A stretch of DNA of 64,000 bases from Gaiellasilicea sp963705515 (GCA_963705515.1 CAVPJV010000002.1:252460-316459); one strand, 5' to 3'; counted from the first letter of the stretch, positions 11,586 through 19,888 are shown. Numbers and translations are program-made. The notes: generated by a model from the sequence alone, not told the origin.

Positions 11586-12271
11586 GCCGCCCTGGCCGGC
11601 TCCTCGGCCGGGCTGGTCTGCTCGCCGCGGACGAACTGGTAGGCGACCGCGCCCAAGGCGGCGCCGAGCAGGGGCGCGAGGAGGTAGAGCCACAGGGCGT
11701 GCAGGTCGCCGGAGACGAGCGCCGGCCCGAGTGAGCGAGCTGGGTTCATCGAAGCGCCGCTGATCGGGCCGCCAAACATGGCGTCGAGTCCGACGGTGGC
11801 GCCGACTGCGATCGCCGCCGCCTCACCGACGGCGCGCGTGTCGGTTGCGACGGCCATGATCACGAACATCAGAAAGAAGGTCAGCACCACTTCCCAGAAG
11901 AACGACTGGCGCTGGGAGCCGGAGGGGAGCGTCGCGCCGACATGGGCGATGTTCCCGAGCGAGCCGCGCAGCAGGAGCGCTGCGAGCAGCGCTCCGGCGA
12001 TCTGCGCCAGCCAGTAGGCGGCGACGCGCGGCCAGGGGAAGTGGCGGCTGAGCGCGAACGCGAACGAGACAGCTGGGTTGAAATGGGCGCCGCTGACGTG
12101 CCCGACCGCGTAGATCATCGCCATGATCACGAGCCCGAACGTGATCGCGACACCGACATGGCCGAGTGCGCCCGTCTTCGCGTCGACCATGATCGCGCCG
12201 GCGCCGGCGAAGACAAGCGCGAACGTCCCGATCAGCTCGGCGGCAAGCGCGCGGCCGAGGTCAGGCTGCAT
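11582..12271 (-). CDS. Aquaporin/glycerol-facilitator family channel in the ars operon
   Basis: A 229-residue MIP-family channel with six membrane segments and both NPA half-helix motifs, HFNPAVSFAF and SMNPARSLGP. In arsenic operons such channels (AqpS type) let arsenite leave down its gradient after arsenate reduction, replacing an ArsB/Acr3 pump; none is seen here. It could also carry methylarsenicals. Coupled to the downstream arsC by a GTGA overlap. Confidence 0.93.
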   Translation of the reverse strand: MQPDLGRALAAELIGTFALVFAGAGAIMVDAKTGALGHVGVAITFGLVIMAMIYAVGHVSGAHFNPAVSFAFALSRHFPWPRVAAYWLAQIAGALLAALLLRGSLGNIAHVGATLPSGSQRQSFFWEVVLTFFLMFVIMAVATDTRAVGEAAAIAVGATVGLDAMFGGPISGASMNPARSLGPALVSGDLHALWLYLLAPLLGAALGAVAYQFVRGEQTSPAEEPARAA

Positions 12272-12289
12272 GGCGCGGAGGGACAGCCA

Positions 12290-13114
12290 CTAGCAGCAGC
12301 CGGCTTTCGCGGCCGGCTGGATCACCGGCAACCCCTTCTCCTCCGGCGTGGTCGTCTTGACCGCCTTGACGATCGCGCCGTGCATCCCGTCTGCGACCTG
12401 ATGGGTGAACTCGACCGTGACCCGCTCGAACCCGGCCGCCTCGAGCCCCGCCTCGTACTCGCCCTTGGAGAGAGCGCCGGCGATGCAGCCGACGTACGAG
12501 CCACGCGCTGCGCGCTCCTCGACAGACAGCCGGTCTTCGGCGACGACGTCGCTGATCCCGATCCGGCCTCCCGGACGGAGCACGCGCGCCATCTCGGTCA
12601 GCACCGTCGGCTTGTCGGTCGAGAGGTTGACGACGCAGTTGCTGATGATCACGTCGACGCTCGCCGCCGGCAGCGGTACGGCCTCGATCTCGCCCTTGAG
12701 AAAATGGACATTGCGGACGCCGGCGTCGCGCGCGTTCTGCTGCGCGAGCGCGAGCATCTCGTCGGTCATGTCGACCCCGTACGCAGTACCCGTCGGGCCG
12801 ACCCGCTTCGCGGACAGGATCACGTCGATTCCACCGCCCGAGCCGAGGTCGAGCACAACCTCGCCTTTCCGCAGGTCGGCGACTGCGGTCGGATTGCCAC
12901 AACCGAGCGAGGCCAGCGTCGCCGCCTCCGGCAAAGCACCGCGCTGCTCAGCGTCGTAGAGCGCCTCACCGAACGTGGCCGCGTCGCTCTCCCCGTCCGC
13001 ACAACAGGAGCCGCTCCCGCAGCCGCACTCTTCCGAGCGCTCAACGACCCGGCGGGCGGACTCCGCATAGCGGCGCCGCACCTGCTCACGCAGTTCGTCC
13101 GCAGTGGTCGTCAT
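12290..13114 (-). CDS. arsM: Arsenite S-adenosylmethionine methyltransferase
   Basis: A 274-residue SAM methyltransferase of the ArsM family. SAM binding is at VLDLGSGGGIDV. Cysteines expected to bind As(III) are present: a cluster CGCGSGSCC near residue 35, one in ISNCVVN, one in YVGCIAG and a terminal CC. It converts arsenite to methylated, partly volatile species. The ATG at 13114 overlaps the arsR stop (TGATG); a GTG 9 bases upstream is also possible. Confidence 0.94.
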   Translation of the reverse strand: MTTTADELREQVRRRYAESARRVVERSEECGCGSGSCCADGESDAATFGEALYDAEQRGALPEAATLASLGCGNPTAVADLRKGEVVLDLGSGGGIDVILSAKRVGPTGTAYGVDMTDEMLALAQQNARDAGVRNVHFLKGEIEAVPLPAASVDVIISNCVVNLSTDKPTVLTEMARVLRPGGRIGISDVVAEDRLSVEERAARGSYVGCIAGALSKGEYEAGLEAAGFERVTVEFTHQVADGMHGAIVKAVKTTTPEEKGLPVIQPAAKAGCC

Positions 13115-13461
13115 CAGCAGCACACTCCCTTCGGTAGCTCGGCGAGAGCGGCCACCCGCGCGAACGCACTGGGATCAAGCGAGAAGTACGACCACTTGCC
13201 GCGCTCCTCGCGACGGACGAGCCCGGCCTCGACGAGACGACTCAGATGCTGCGAGACCGTCGCCTGCGCCAGACCAAGAGGCTCGATCAGATTGCAGAGA
13301 CAAACCGGCTCCTCGCTCGACGCGAGCAGGTTCACGATCCGCACGCGCGCCGGGTTCCCCAGCGCCGCGAACAAGGCTGCGGTCGCCGTCGCCTCCTCGG
13401 CGCTCAGCACCTCCGCTGCAAGCGGCGCGCAACAGTCGATCGGAGCCAAAGTGACGCTCAT
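13114..13461 (-). CDS. arsR: ArsR-family repressor
   Basis: A 115-residue winged-helix repressor. The recognition region reads LGLAQATVSQHLSRL, and the metal-sensing CxC lies just before it (EEPVCLCNLIEP), the ArsR alpha-3 type As(III) site. Extra cysteines at both ends (DCC and a terminal VCC) may also bind arsenic. I chose the ATG at 13461 rather than one 39 bases earlier, because that earlier frame would run through the operator palindrome. First gene of the ars operon. Confidence 0.93.
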   Translation of the reverse strand: MSVTLAPIDCCAPLAAEVLSAEEATATAALFAALGNPARVRIVNLLASSEEPVCLCNLIEPLGLAQATVSQHLSRLVEAGLVRREERGKWSYFSLDPSAFARVAALAELPKGVCC

Positions 13462-13463
13462 TT

Positions 13464-13500
13464 CAAATCGGAAAATACCGATTTGGTGCGGGCCGGTCAA
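13464..13500 (-). promoter_or_regulatory. arsR promoter with operator palindrome over the -10 box
   Basis: Minus strand: -35 TTGACC (13500-13495), 17-bp spacer, -10 TATTTT (13477-13472). A perfect inverted repeat CAAATCGG / CCGATTTG (13485-13464) brackets the -10 box. The start codon begins 11 bases after the -10 hexamer, so the transcript should be leaderless or nearly so. ArsR binding here would block RNA polymerase directly. Confidence 0.8.
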
Positions 13501-13665
13501 CCCTAGCCAGCCAGACCCTCCTAGCGTGGCTCGGCGATTGCGGCGCGCGCGTGCTGATCATCGCGGCTTCTGCTTCGGGTTCTGGGAGTCGTCCGATGCC
13601 AAGGGCGGCATGGCTATCCGGCGCAGCAACCCTGCCTGTCGGAGCGTCCCAGCTCTCGGACGGCG

Positions 13666-13704
13666 GTAGTTAGCCGCAAGCCGCTCAGGGGGCGTACCGA
13701 TCCC
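13666..13704 (+). promoter_or_regulatory. Stress-regulon box before the desulfinase-rhodanese pair
   Basis: GTAGTTAGCCGC at 13666, GATCCC 33 bp later at 13699, GTG start 65 bp further on. The remainder of the 263-bp gap (13501-13763) shows nothing else I can name. Confidence 0.5.
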
Positions 13705-13763
13705 CGAGCCGGCCCGGTGGGAGAGCCTCGTCCCAGAAGAGTCCAACGAACGAGGAGGTAGCC

Positions 13764-15005
13764 GTGCCTGCTGCGACAGACGTAGGAGTTCGCGCTGCTC
13801 CCGAGGCGACGACCAAGGAGGCGATGGACATGACCACTGTCACCGAGCCGGAGCGAGTCTCCACCACGGTGCCGTTGAGCTGGGAGGAGGTGTGGTTCAC
13901 GAACTGCCCGATGGTGTCGGCGAACAACGTCGACCAGGAGCTCGGGTGGTGCCGTGAGGAGTTCAAGAAGATCGGCGTCGAGTACGCCTACTTCCGCCAC
14001 GCACCCGAGAACAACTGGTACCCGCACTACATCCACAACCTGGACAACCTGATCCGTTTTGGCGGGCTCTATCCACCGATCCATGTCCACGCCGACATTC
14101 GCCGCACGGTGCTGCTGGGAGCGACCTGGGTGTACGAAGGCGGCTGCATGGCGGTGCGCGGCCGGGACCCGATCTTCCGGATGGAGGACCTGAAGGGCAA
14201 GAAGATCGGGATCTCGAAGAGCCTGAACACGATCAAGTGCGACTGGTGGCGAATCCAGGAGCACATGGGCATCGAGAACATGCTGATGCTGCACGACATG
14301 ACTCTGGACGACGTCGAGCTCGTCGAGTTCCCGTATCCGGACGATTGGTACGACAAGCCCGAGATGCTCGTCCCGCCGATGAACAACCCGTCCGAGCTCT
14401 GGATGCGGCGTGACCACAAGCACGACCTGGCGTTCCGCCCGCTCGAGACCGCGCTGCTCGGCGGCGTCGTCGATGCGATCTACACCCAGAGCAAGGTCTT
14501 CCAGCACCTCCAGGAGGCCACCGGCCAGCTGAAGATGATCGAGGACCTCTCCAGGTATCCGGACTGGACGATTCAGGTAGCGAACACGCCGGCCGTCATC
14601 ACCTGCACCGACGTGATGGCCGAGGAGCACCCGGAGCTCGTCGTCGCCTACATGAAGGCGATGATCAAGGTCGGGCGCTGGGCGAACGAGCACAAGCGTG
14701 CGGCGGGCGCGATCCTCAACAGGCAGACGTTCTATCTGGATGCCGAGGACACCTACCAGGGCATCAAGGACGTCGACATGGTGCCGAGCCTGAGTGCGCA
14801 GAACCTGCAGTGCGTCGAGATCGGCAAGGACTTCATGGTCAGCCACGGCTACATCGAGAACGACTTCGATGTGAACGAGTGGGCTCGCCCGGACTTCCTC
14901 GAGCAGGCCGCAACTGAGGTGCTCAAGGAGGAGTGGGAGAGAAGGAGCTGGAGCAAGCTCCCCGCGGGTGGCGGCCTCGAGGTCGAAGGTACGAGGCTCG
15001 GTTAA
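13764..15005 (+). CDS. DszB-like sulfinate desulfinase / ABC solute-binding-fold protein
   Basis: A 413-residue protein with the periplasmic-binding-protein fold of the nitrate/sulfonate family but no signal peptide. It resembles DszB, the desulfinase that releases sulfite from hydroxybiphenyl sulfinate. Counterparts of the DszB active-site Cys27, His60 and Arg70 can be aligned as Cys48 (TNCP), His88 and Arg98 (RFGG); the His-Arg spacing of 10 matches DszB. A later segment, DDVELVEFP, also resembles DszB. The GTG at 13764 follows GAGGAGG; an ATG near 13830, also with AAGGAGG, is a real alternative. The rhodanese downstream (13-bp gap) supports a sulfur role. Substrate unknown. Confidence 0.75.
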   Translation: MPAATDVGVRAAPEATTKEAMDMTTVTEPERVSTTVPLSWEEVWFTNCPMVSANNVDQELGWCREEFKKIGVEYAYFRHAPENNWYPHYIHNLDNLIRFGGLYPPIHVHADIRRTVLLGATWVYEGGCMAVRGRDPIFRMEDLKGKKIGISKSLNTIKCDWWRIQEHMGIENMLMLHDMTLDDVELVEFPYPDDWYDKPEMLVPPMNNPSELWMRRDHKHDLAFRPLETALLGGVVDAIYTQSKVFQHLQEATGQLKMIEDLSRYPDWTIQVANTPAVITCTDVMAEEHPELVVAYMKAMIKVGRWANEHKRAAGAILNRQTFYLDAEDTYQGIKDVDMVPSLSAQNLQCVEIGKDFMVSHGYIENDFDVNEWARPDFLEQAATEVLKEEWERRSWSKLPAGGGLEVEGTRLG

Positions 15006-15018
15006 CGAGGAGGATGCG

Positions 15019-15582
15019 ATGACCACCAGCACCACACACGCCGAGCGGCCGGTCGCCGAGGCGCGGCAGACAAAGCTCGGGCTCTACGTCACCGCCAAGG
15101 AGGCGTACGACCTGTGGCAGGCGGATCCCGAGGGCGTGAAGATCCTCGACGTGCGCACGCCCGAGGAGTGGGTCTTCACGGGTCACGCTCCGATGGCGAC
15201 CAACATCCCGTTCGCCTTCCTGGCCTACCAGTGGGACGACGAGAAGAAGGCGTTCCCCTGGGAACTCAACCCGGACTTCGTCGACCTCGTGAAGGCGCGG
15301 TTCGCACACGATGACACGCTGCTCGTGTCCTGCCGCTCCGGCGGCCGCGCGGCGATCGCGATCAACATCCTGGCGGCTGCCGGGTTCACGAACACCTACA
15401 ACATCCTCGACGGGATGGAGGGCAGCCGGGTCGACGATCCCGACAGCGTCTTCCACGGGATGCGTCTCAAGAACGGCTGGAAGGCCTCGGGCCTGCCGTG
15501 GACGTACGACCTCGACCCCGGGCGCATGGCGCTGCCCGAGCGCGAGACCGGCACGCTTCACCCCGGCAACACCGAGGACTGA
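15019..15582 (+). CDS. Rhodanese-like sulfurtransferase
   Basis: A 187-residue single-domain rhodanese. The active-site loop is CRSGGR, matching the CRxGxR pattern, with the family's DVRTPEEW segment near residue 55. Rhodaneses move sulfane sulfur between donors such as thiosulfate and acceptors such as cyanide, thiols or proteins. It follows the DszB-like gene by 13 bp, start ATG 15019 with GAGGAGG, and ends before a strong terminator, so the two form one short operon; together they could release and handle sulfite or sulfane sulfur. Confidence 0.92.
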   Translation: MTTSTTHAERPVAEARQTKLGLYVTAKEAYDLWQADPEGVKILDVRTPEEWVFTGHAPMATNIPFAFLAYQWDDEKKAFPWELNPDFVDLVKARFAHDDTLLVSCRSGGRAAIAINILAAAGFTNTYNILDGMEGSRVDDPDSVFHGMRLKNGWKASGLPWTYDLDPGRMALPERETGTLHPGNTED

Positions 15583-15590
15583 CCGTCAAC

Positions 15591-15618
15591 AGGGGCGGTG
15601 GGCTCTCCCACCGCCCCT
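15591..15618 (+). terminator. Hairpin terminator between convergent operons
   Basis: Perfect 12-bp inverted repeat AGGGGCGGTGGG / CCCACCGCCCCT with a 4-base loop, 8 bp after the rhodanese stop and before the convergent dehydrogenase gene. It may work in both directions. Confidence 0.8.
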
Positions 15619-15650
15619 CCCGATGAAGGAGGAGCTGTTGCGGCGCTCCG

Positions 15651-16619
15651 CTAGACCGTGAGGACTGCGGCGCCGCGGATCGCGCCGCCGCGCAGGCGGT
15701 CGAGCGCCTCCTCCGCGGCGGCGAGCGGGAACGTCTCCACCGCCGTCCGCACCGGGTGCTCGCCGATCGCGCGGAACAGGTCGCGGCCGTCCTCCCGGGT
15801 CAGGTTCGCGACCGACCGCAGCACCCGCTCGCCCCAGAGCAGCTCGTACGGAAACGAGGGGATCGCGCTCATGTGGATGCCCGCGCAGACGACCGTGCCG
15901 CCCCTGCCGACCGCCGCAAGCGCCTCGGGGACGAGCTCGCCGGCGGGCGCGAAGATGATCGCGGCGTCGAGCTCCTCGGGCCGCTCGCCGGCGGCGCCGG
16001 CCCACGCCGCGCCGAGCTCGCGCGCCAGCGACTGTGCCTCCTCGTCGCCCGGCCGCGTGAACGCGAGCACCCGCCGTCCCTCGTGGCGCGCGAGCTGCGC
16101 GACGATGTGCGCCGCCGCGCCGAAGCCGTAGAGCCCGAGCCGCTCCCCCGCACCGGCCGCCCGCAGGGCTCGGTAGCCGATCAGCCCGGCACAGAGGAGC
16201 GGCGCGAGCTCGGCGTCGCCCGCCCCGTCGGGCAGCGGCAGGCAGTAGCGGGCGTCGGCCACCACCTCCTCGGCGTACCCGCCGTCGAGCGTGTACCCGG
16301 TGAACAGGGCGCGGTCGCAGAGGTTCTCCTGCCCCGACCGGCAATAGCGGCACTCGCCGCACGTCCAGCCGAGCCAGGGGACGCCGACACGGCCACCGCC
16401 GGCCGGATCGTCGCCTTCGACGACCGTGCCCACGACCTGGTGGCCGAGGACGAGCGGCAGCTTCGCGCCGGTGAGCTCGCCGTCGCGAATGTGGAGGTCG
16501 GTCCGGCAGACGCCGCAGGCATGAACGCGGATCCGGACCTCGCCGGGGCGAAGCCCCGGGGGCCGGATCTCGGCCTCCCGGAGCTTCGTGCCCGGTGCCT
16601 CGAGGAGCATCGCCCGCAC
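15651..16619 (-). CDS. Zinc-dependent alcohol dehydrogenase
   Basis: A 322-residue medium-chain dehydrogenase. Catalytic zinc ligands are in CGVCRTDLH and GHQVVG; the structural zinc site is CGECRYCRSGQENLC; the nucleotide-binding region has GLYGFGAAAH. It lacks the usual Glu in GHE (here GHQ). It oxidises alcohols or reduces aldehydes with NAD(P). It starts 10 bp after the GAPDH stop and is probably co-transcribed with it, linking NADH produced by glycolysis to ethanol-type fermentation. Start GTG 16619, or an ATG three codons further in. Confidence 0.93.
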   Translation of the reverse strand: MRAMLLEAPGTKLREAEIRPPGLRPGEVRIRVHACGVCRTDLHIRDGELTGAKLPLVLGHQVVGTVVEGDDPAGGGRVGVPWLGWTCGECRYCRSGQENLCDRALFTGYTLDGGYAEEVVADARYCLPLPDGAGDAELAPLLCAGLIGYRALRAAGAGERLGLYGFGAAAHIVAQLARHEGRRVLAFTRPGDEEAQSLARELGAAWAGAAGERPEELDAAIIFAPAGELVPEALAAVGRGGTVVCAGIHMSAIPSFPYELLWGERVLRSVANLTREDGRDLFRAIGEHPVRTAVETFPLAAAEEALDRLRGGAIRGAAVLTV

Positions 16620-16629
16620 GGGCGGATGC

Positions 16630-17652
16630 TCACACGTGGGCGGGTACCGGCGCCAGCACGCGCTGGGCGAGCTCGACGAGCCGGTTCGAGTAACCCCACT
16701 CGTTGTCGTACCAGGCGACCACCTTGACCAGCCTGCCGTCGGTCACGGTCGTCAGCGGCGCGTCGAAGATCGACGAGTACGTCGACTTAACGATGTCGGA
16801 CGAGACGAGCGGCTCCTCGCTGTAGCGCAGGATCCCGGCGAGCTCGCCGCGGTCGGCGCGCCGCGCGATCACCGTGTTGACCTCGTTGACGGACGTCCGC
16901 CGCTCCATCTCGAGGGTCAGGTCGACGAGCGAGCCCGTCGCCAGCGGCACGCGGACGGCGAAGCCCTGCAGCTTCCCGGCGAGCGCGGGCACGACCAGGC
17001 CGATCGCCTTCGCGGCGCCGGTCGAGGTGGGGACGAGGTTCGCGGCCGCGGCGCGGGCGCGCCGGTAGTCCTTGTGCGGGCCGTCGAGCAGCTGCTGGTC
17101 GCTCGTGTACGCATGCACGGTCGTCATCACGCCGTGCAGAATGCCCAGCTCCTCGTGCAGGACCTTTGCGACCGGGGCGAGGCAGTTCGTCGTGCACGAC
17201 GCATTGGAGATGATCCGGTCCAGCTCGGGATCGTAGGTCTCGAAGTTGACGCCCAGCACGACCGTGACATCCGGCTCCTTGGCGGGCGCGGAGATGATCA
17301 CCTTCTTCGCTCCGGCCTCGAGGTGCTTCGCGGCGTCGGCGCGGGCGCGGAAGCGGCCGCTCGACTCGATCACGACCTCGACGCCGAGCTCGTCCCACGG
17401 CAGCTCGGCGGGATCGCTCACGGTCGGCGTCTCGATCCGGGTCCCGTCGACGACGAGCGCGCCCTCGACCAGCTCGACGGTGCCGGCGAACGGGCCGTAG
17501 ACGGTGTCGTACTTGAGCAGGTGCGCGAGCATCGCCGGGTCTGCGACGTCGTTGATCGCGACCCATTCGATGTCGGCGCCCGACTCGATCGCGGCTCGGA
17601 ACGCGGCGCGGCCGGTTCGCCCGAAGCCGTTGATGGCGGCACGGACAGCCAT
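16630..17652 (-). CDS. gap: Glyceraldehyde-3-phosphate dehydrogenase
   Basis: A 340-residue GAPDH: NAD-binding INGFGRTGR at the N-terminus, catalytic Cys153 in SNASCTTN and His180 in TTVHAYTSD, and C-terminal YDNEWGYSNR. It catalyses the phosphorylating oxidation of glyceraldehyde-3-phosphate. The start ATG 17652 has AAAGGAGGAGT. The 150-bp divergent region to 17803 holds a palindromic stress box with best fit to this gene. This may be a second, stress-specific copy, since the usual gap-pgk-tpi cluster is not here. Confidence 0.97.
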   Translation of the reverse strand: MAVRAAINGFGRTGRAAFRAAIESGADIEWVAINDVADPAMLAHLLKYDTVYGPFAGTVELVEGALVVDGTRIETPTVSDPAELPWDELGVEVVIESSGRFRARADAAKHLEAGAKKVIISAPAKEPDVTVVLGVNFETYDPELDRIISNASCTTNCLAPVAKVLHEELGILHGVMTTVHAYTSDQQLLDGPHKDYRRARAAAANLVPTSTGAAKAIGLVVPALAGKLQGFAVRVPLATGSLVDLTLEMERRTSVNEVNTVIARRADRGELAGILRYSEEPLVSSDIVKSTYSSIFDAPLTTVTDGRLVKVVAWYDNEWGYSNRLVELAQRVLAPVPAHV

Positions 17653-17702
17653 GACTCCTCCTTTGTCGATTGCTTCCGACGCTAGAGCCACGGCGGCGCC
17701 CG

Positions 17703-17742
17703 AACATCGGCGGTTCTCGCCGACGAAGGTGCGGCTTTCCCA
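17703..17742 (-). promoter_or_regulatory. Stress-regulon box shared by divergent GAPDH and GltD-like operons
   Basis: Minus strand: TGGGAAAGCCGC starts at 17742, GATGTT 34 bp later at 17708, GAPDH ATG 56 bp beyond. The same box read on the plus strand (GCGGCTTTCCCA, 17731) is followed 36 bp later by GATGCC at 17767, before the ATG at 17803. One site could therefore drive both operons. Confidence 0.45.
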
Positions 17743-17802
17743 CACGTCCGCCTCCGTGCCGACGCCGATGCCGGCCGTCCGGCCGGCGCTGACACTCACT
17801 GC

Positions 17803-19089
17803 ATGAGTGTGCGCTCCGAAGAGCTGTACCGGGAGCTCCGCCCGCCGCTTTCCGCGGAGGCGGCTGTGGTCGAGGCGGACCGCTGCCTCGAGTGCGGCGG
17901 CCCCTACGCCGAGGCGCCGTGCGTGACGGCCTGCCCTGCGGACGTCGACGTGCCGGGCTTTGTCGCGGCGATCGCCGCCTCCGACCCCGCGACGGCGGCG
18001 TTGACGATCTTCGCCGAGAACATCCTCGGCGGGACGTGCGCGCGTGTCTGCCCGGTCGAGATCCTCTGCCAGCGCGACTGCGTCCTCGTCCACGAGGGCA
18101 GGCGGCCGATCGAGATCGGCGCGCTCCAGCGCTACGCGACCGAGTGGGCCTACGCGCACGACGTCCCGCTGCGCCTCCCGGCGCAGCCGAACGGGAAGCG
18201 GGTGGCGGTGATCGGTGCCGGCCCGGCGGGCCTGGCCGCAGCCGGTGAGCTCGCCGCCGACGGCTACACGGTCACCGTTTACGACGAGCGCGAGGAGGTG
18301 GGTGGCCTCGTCCGCTATGCGATCGCTCCCTACCGCCAGTCGAACGAGCCGCTGCCGGACGAGGCGCGGCTGCTCGAGGACATGGGCGTCGAGCTCCGGC
18401 TCGGCGAGCGCGTCGACAAGGCGCGGCTGCAGGAGCTGGAAGCGGAGGTCGACGCGATCGTGCTCGCCGTGGGTCTGGGTGCCGACGTCGACGTCGCCTA
18501 CGAGGGCGAGGACCTCGAGGGCGTCTGGGAGTCGCTGCCGTTCATCGAGCGGCTGAAGACAGGCGAGCCGCCCTCCGTGGGCAGCCGCGTCGCCGTCGTC
18601 GGCGGCGGCAACACCGCGATCGACGTCGCGGTCGAGGCGAAGCGGCTCGGCGCCGAGGTGTCGCTCCTGCTCTACCGGCGCACAGAAAACGAGATGCCCG
18701 CGTATGAGCACGAGGTCGAGCTCGCGCGCCATGAGGGAGTCGAGCTCCATTTCCTCACGAACCCCGTCGGCTTCGTCGGCGACGGGCGCGTCGAAGGGGT
18801 CCGCTGCGTCGAGATGCGCCTGGGCGCTCCGGACGAGAGCGGCAGGCGCCGTCCGGAGCCGGTCCCGGGAACCGAGTTCGTCGTGCCCGTCGACACCGTC
18901 GTCAAGGCGATCGGTCAGCGGCCGCGCGACGAATTCCGAGAGCTTTTGGAGTCGGTCGACGGGGAGGGGAGGACGCCGGACGCGAGGATCTTCGCCGCCG
19001 GCGACGCCGTCAACGGCGGTGCCAGCGTCGTCCAGGCGGTGGCGGACGCGAAGCGCGCCGTCCGCGCGCTCGAGGAGGCGCTGCGATGA
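17803..19089 (+). CDS. GltD-like FAD/NAD(P)H oxidoreductase with Fe-S N-terminal domain
   Basis: A 428-residue protein like the glutamate synthase small subunit. The N-terminal ~115 residues carry cysteine clusters for Fe-S centres (CLECGG, CVTACP, CARVCPVEILCQRDC). Then comes an FAD site (VIGAGPAGLAAA) and an NAD(P) site (VVGGGNTAIDVA), and a final AAGDAVNGGASVVQAVADAK FAD-closing segment. No large GltB subunit is nearby; instead it leads the 2-oxoacid:ferredoxin oxidoreductase operon, so it probably passes electrons between ferredoxin and NAD(P)H. Confidence 0.93.
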   Translation: MSVRSEELYRELRPPLSAEAAVVEADRCLECGGPYAEAPCVTACPADVDVPGFVAAIAASDPATAALTIFAENILGGTCARVCPVEILCQRDCVLVHEGRRPIEIGALQRYATEWAYAHDVPLRLPAQPNGKRVAVIGAGPAGLAAAGELAADGYTVTVYDEREEVGGLVRYAIAPYRQSNEPLPDEARLLEDMGVELRLGERVDKARLQELEAEVDAIVLAVGLGADVDVAYEGEDLEGVWESLPFIERLKTGEPPSVGSRVAVVGGGNTAIDVAVEAKRLGAEVSLLLYRRTENEMPAYEHEVELARHEGVELHFLTNPVGFVGDGRVEGVRCVEMRLGAPDESGRRRPEPVPGTEFVVPVDTVVKAIGQRPRDEFRELLESVDGEGRTPDARIFAAGDAVNGGASVVQAVADAKRAVRALEEALR

Positions 19090-19622
19090 GCGGGCTGACC
19101 GAGATCCGCTGGCATGCGCGCGCCGGTCAGGGCGCCAAGACGGCCGCCCAGATCCTGGCGCTGGCACTGCTGCGCGACGGGAAGGGCGTGCAGGCGTTCC
19201 CGGAGTACGGTCCGGAGCGCCGCGGCGCGCCGCTACGCGCATTCACGCGCGTCGACGACCGGCCGATCCGGCGCCACGACACGATCACGGACCCGGACGT
19301 GGTCGTCGTGCTCGAGCCGTCGCTCGTGCACGAGGACGGCATCGCCGACGGCCTCGACCCGGACGGCTTCGTTCTCTTCAACGGGGAGGAGACTCCTCCC
19401 GAACTGGACGGGGTCGAGGTGCGCTGCGTGCCGGCCACGCGGCTCGCCGCGACACGCGGAGCCGGGTTCGTGAACATGGTCATGCTCGGAGCGGTCGCGG
19501 CCGCGCTCGGCGAGCCCGCGCTGCCGAAGCTGCAGGAGGCTGCGGTCGAGACGCTCGGCAGGAAGGTCCCGGACGCCGAGGTGCGCTGGGCGCTCGCGGA
19601 GGGATACGCATGGCTGAGCTGA
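19086..19622 (+). CDS. porG: 2-oxoacid:ferredoxin oxidoreductase, gamma subunit
   Basis: A 178-residue gamma subunit of the four-subunit pyruvate (or related 2-oxoacid):ferredoxin oxidoreductase. Typical are the start TEIRWHARAGQGAKTAAQIL, the PEYGPERRGAPL segment and the NMVMLGAV helix. The ATG overlaps the previous stop by 4 bases (ATGA). The complex oxidises pyruvate to acetyl-CoA with CoA and TPP, reducing ferredoxin. Confidence 0.95.
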   Translation: MSGLTEIRWHARAGQGAKTAAQILALALLRDGKGVQAFPEYGPERRGAPLRAFTRVDDRPIRRHDTITDPDVVVVLEPSLVHEDGIADGLDPDGFVLFNGEETPPELDGVEVRCVPATRLAATRGAGFVNMVMLGAVAAALGEPALPKLQEAAVETLGRKVPDAEVRWALAEGYAWLS

Positions 19623-19888
19623 CGGACTGGCAGCACCTGCCCGTCGCCGGCGTCGTCCGGCCGGACACGGCCGTTCGGCCCGTGACCGGCGGCTGGCGCA
19701 CCGGCGAGCGGCCTGAGGCCGACCTCCCCGCCTGTGTCAACTGCCTCCTCTGCTGGCTCTACTGCCCCGACTCGGCGATCCTCATCGAGGGCGAGACCTT
19801 CACCGGGATTGACCTCGACGCCTGCAAGGGCTGCGCGATCTGTGCGGAGATCTGCCCGGTCGGCGCGATCGCGATGGTGGCGGAATGA
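19610..19888 (+). CDS. porD: 2-oxoacid:ferredoxin oxidoreductase, delta (ferredoxin) subunit
   Basis: A 92-residue protein with two [4Fe-4S] motifs, CVNCLLCWLYCP and CKGCAICAEICPVGAI, each CxxCxxCxxxCP. It carries electrons from the TPP site to external ferredoxin. The ATG at 19610 overlaps the gamma gene by 13 bases. Confidence 0.95.
   Translation: MAELTDWQHLPVAGVVRPDTAVRPVTGGWRTGERPEADLPACVNCLLCWLYCPDSAILIEGETFTGIDLDACKGCAICAEICPVGAIAMVAE

Noticed and set aside
16630..19242. 870-codon minus-strand frame joining GAPDH to the antisense of the GltD-like gene
   Set aside because: Only the last 340 codons are GAPDH; the rest is antisense to a real Fe-S flavoprotein. The start was moved to 17652, which has a strong ribosome site.
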